Positions 63,071 to 64,000 of a stretch of DNA of 64,000 bases are shown here, piece after piece. Each line of letters begins with the position of its first letter. Position 1 is the stretch's first letter. Location: assembly GCA_964019655.1 (NCBI GenBank), contig CAXHTR010000002.1:186001-250000 (forward strand). The letters run 5' to 3'. This DNA is from Perkinsela sp. pyNocScin1 (taxonomy: Eukaryota; Euglenozoa; Kinetoplastea; Prokinetoplastida; Perkinselidae). Both the position numbers and the translations under genes were made by a program. The notes under the pieces were generated by a model. That model saw only the letters and a list, made by a program, of their open reading frames with translations, was not told the DNA's origin and searched no databases.

Positions 63071-63625
63071 TCAGTGGTAGAATGGGAGCTTATGACTGTC
63101 ACTCAGCACCTTCGCTTTCTCACGGTACTCGTCCTTGTCGCACACTGACAGTCGGCGGTACATATCGGCAATGAGTTTCCAGCGCTCAACAAAGCTCTTG
63201 TCCGGGTGTTTCTTCTTGACCTGCGCGCGAACTTCTTGCACAAAGCGCACGTACGCATTGTACGGGCCTTTGCGGTAGATGACGCGCAGCCAGCGTGCCG
63301 TCTCCGCGTCGCACCCTGCGAGTTTACTGAGCGCGGTATCGGTGATCTTCTGCCGCCTTTGCTGCGCTCTCTCTGCGATCGACTCGACGGTATTTACAGT
63401 TTTGCTTGATGACACGCGGTAGGCATCCCATCGGCCGGAGCTCATAGACTGGCAGGCCCGCTCGAGCTCGCCCTGGATTGCTCGGAGGTCAGTGTGCTTC
63501 ACCTGGATGCGGATATTCGCTTGCGCTGGAAACCGGGCCTCGCGAACCCGCCGGAAGAAGCGGTTAGAGGCGCGCTGCGCCTGCCGCGGCACGAAGCAGA
63601 GAATAAAGCGCGAGAGGCGAAACAT
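63071..63625 (-). CDS. HMG-box-like mitochondrial (kinetoplast) DNA-binding protein
   Basis: 184 aa from the ATG at 63625. The start MFRLSRFILCFVPRQAQRAS with many Arg and no acid looks like a mitochondrial presequence. Residues about 118-175 (KGPYNAYVRFVQEVRAQVKK, ERWKLIADMYRRLSVCDKDE) match the HMG-box pattern: Tyr/Phe near the start, K-x-H-P-D, the W/Y in helix 2, and LS-x-x-x-K-x-x-Y. The first half is helical and basic (AERAQQRRQKITDTALSKL). HMG-box and kinetoplast-associated proteins condense mitochondrial DNA. TFAM-like is the alternative description. Confidence 0.7.
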   Translation of the reverse strand: MFRLSRFILCFVPRQAQRASNRFFRRVREARFPAQANIRIQVKHTDLRAIQGELERACQSMSSGRWDAYRVSSSKTVNTVESIAERAQQRRQKITDTALSKLAGCDAETARWLRVIYRKGPYNAYVRFVQEVRAQVKKKHPDKSFVERWKLIADMYRRLSVCDKDEYREKAKVLSDSHKLPFYH

Positions 63626-63749
63626 TGGCCTTCATCAAAGAGCAGCTGCGGCGGAAAAACCGTAGGACATTGGAGTGCTCGATGAGAGAGAAACTACAGG
63701 AAAATTAAGTGATTTCAGTTCTACGTAGAAAGTATGATTTGAGGAGCGT

Positions 63750-64000
63750 TTACACATCGTTTGGGAACACATGCCAGAATTTCAGCAGCTCGTCCCCAGT
63801 GAGCGCACAGACAGTCTGCCCGCTCGGTGATAGCGCAGCGTCAAGCACACCGAGCACCTCGCCTGCCGCCTCGGCCCCCGCATCAAATTTACCGAAGGGC
63901 GTGATCGGCGCAAACCTATCGAGCGACCACAGGTGCAGCTGCTGGAAGCAGTCTGGCCGGTACGGGAAGCCGTAGTGCGTCGTGAGAACTTCGTTGTACG
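63750..64000 (-). CDS. Cdc20/Cdh1-type WD40 protein, 3' end only
   Basis: The stop complement is at 63750..63752 and the frame runs off the right edge. The last 82 residues include THYGFPYRPDCFQQLHLWSL and LGVLDAALSPSGQTVCALTG, ending DELLKFWHVF. Cdc20/Fzr1 proteins end the same way: HGY-x-N-x-L-x-x-W, then V-L-x-x-x-x-SPDG-x-x-x-x-x-x-x-DE-x-L-x-F-W-x-VF. These proteins bring substrates to the anaphase-promoting complex. The usual C-terminal IR motif is absent (ends FPNDV). The 5' part is outside the window. Confidence 0.75.
   Translation of the reverse strand, partial: YNEVLTTHYGFPYRPDCFQQLHLWSLDRFAPITPFGKFDAGAEAAGEVLGVLDAALSPSGQTVCALTGDELLKFWHVFPNDV

Overview
The window looks like nuclear DNA from a compact, intron-free eukaryote, most likely a kinetoplastid. 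Several features point that way. Genes lie in long one-directional runs (plus to about 2.6 kb, minus from 2.9 to 31.5 kb, plus from 31.8 to 55.3 kb, minus from 55.4 kb to the end), with a short divergent switch near 31.6 kb and convergent switches near 2.7 and 55.3 kb. The four core histones carry kinetoplastid-type signatures (H2[14 protein letters not shown]3 [19 protein letters not shown]2[13 protein letters not shown]). Every recognised gene is a single uninterrupted reading frame. The very tight spacing and the mitochondrial RNA- and DNA-binding candidates would suit a reduced early-branching form such as Perkinsela or Ichthyobodo relatives, but that placement is an inference.

The centre (about 9 to 50 kb) is housekeeping. 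The minus run encodes a histone quartet (H2B, H2A, H3, H4), a Ubp6/USP14 deubiquitinase, cohesin Rad21, a TFIIIC TPR subunit, ribosomal protein L10, two J-proteins, a degenerate mitochondrial DEAD-box protein, queuine tRNA-ribosyltransferase, an SDR-fold protein and splicing factor PHF5A. The plus run encodes an EBP1-like M24 protein, an RTEL1-like helicase, proteasome subunits beta4 and beta6, a CDK-like kinase, a BET bromodomain factor, ribosomal protein L31, a membrane J-like protein and several unknowns. The far right end holds an LRR protein of a different type, a mitochondrial HMG-box protein and the 3' end of a Cdc20/Cdh1-type WD40 gene.

Both flanks (0 to 9 kb and 50 to 61 kb) are accessory regions filled with a diverging family of secreted leucine-rich repeat proteins. 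I count 19 copies including broken ones, and two of these are stranded inside the housekeeping run. The family has a very short hydrophobic N-terminus, a helical cap ending in a C-x-W-x-G-V-x-C-like motif, and a series of 20 to 23 residue repeats of the type LPxxLxxLxLxxNxLxGxIDL. A subset carries a tail resembling D-x-x-G-x-x-V. None has an obvious C-terminal membrane anchor. The copies include tandem duplicates, a short degenerate subfamily, frameshifted genes, a pseudogene and a cap-only mini-gene, which together suggest birth-and-death evolution beside the convergent strand switches.

The most unexpected element lies between two LRR genes at 53,637 to 54,374. It is a DNA transposon remnant with imperfect terminal inverted repeats beginning CAGCCCTGGA, a perfect 8-bp target duplication (TAATAGAC), and a surviving piece of a hAT-type transposase C-terminus. 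No tRNA, rRNA or CRISPR array was recognised.
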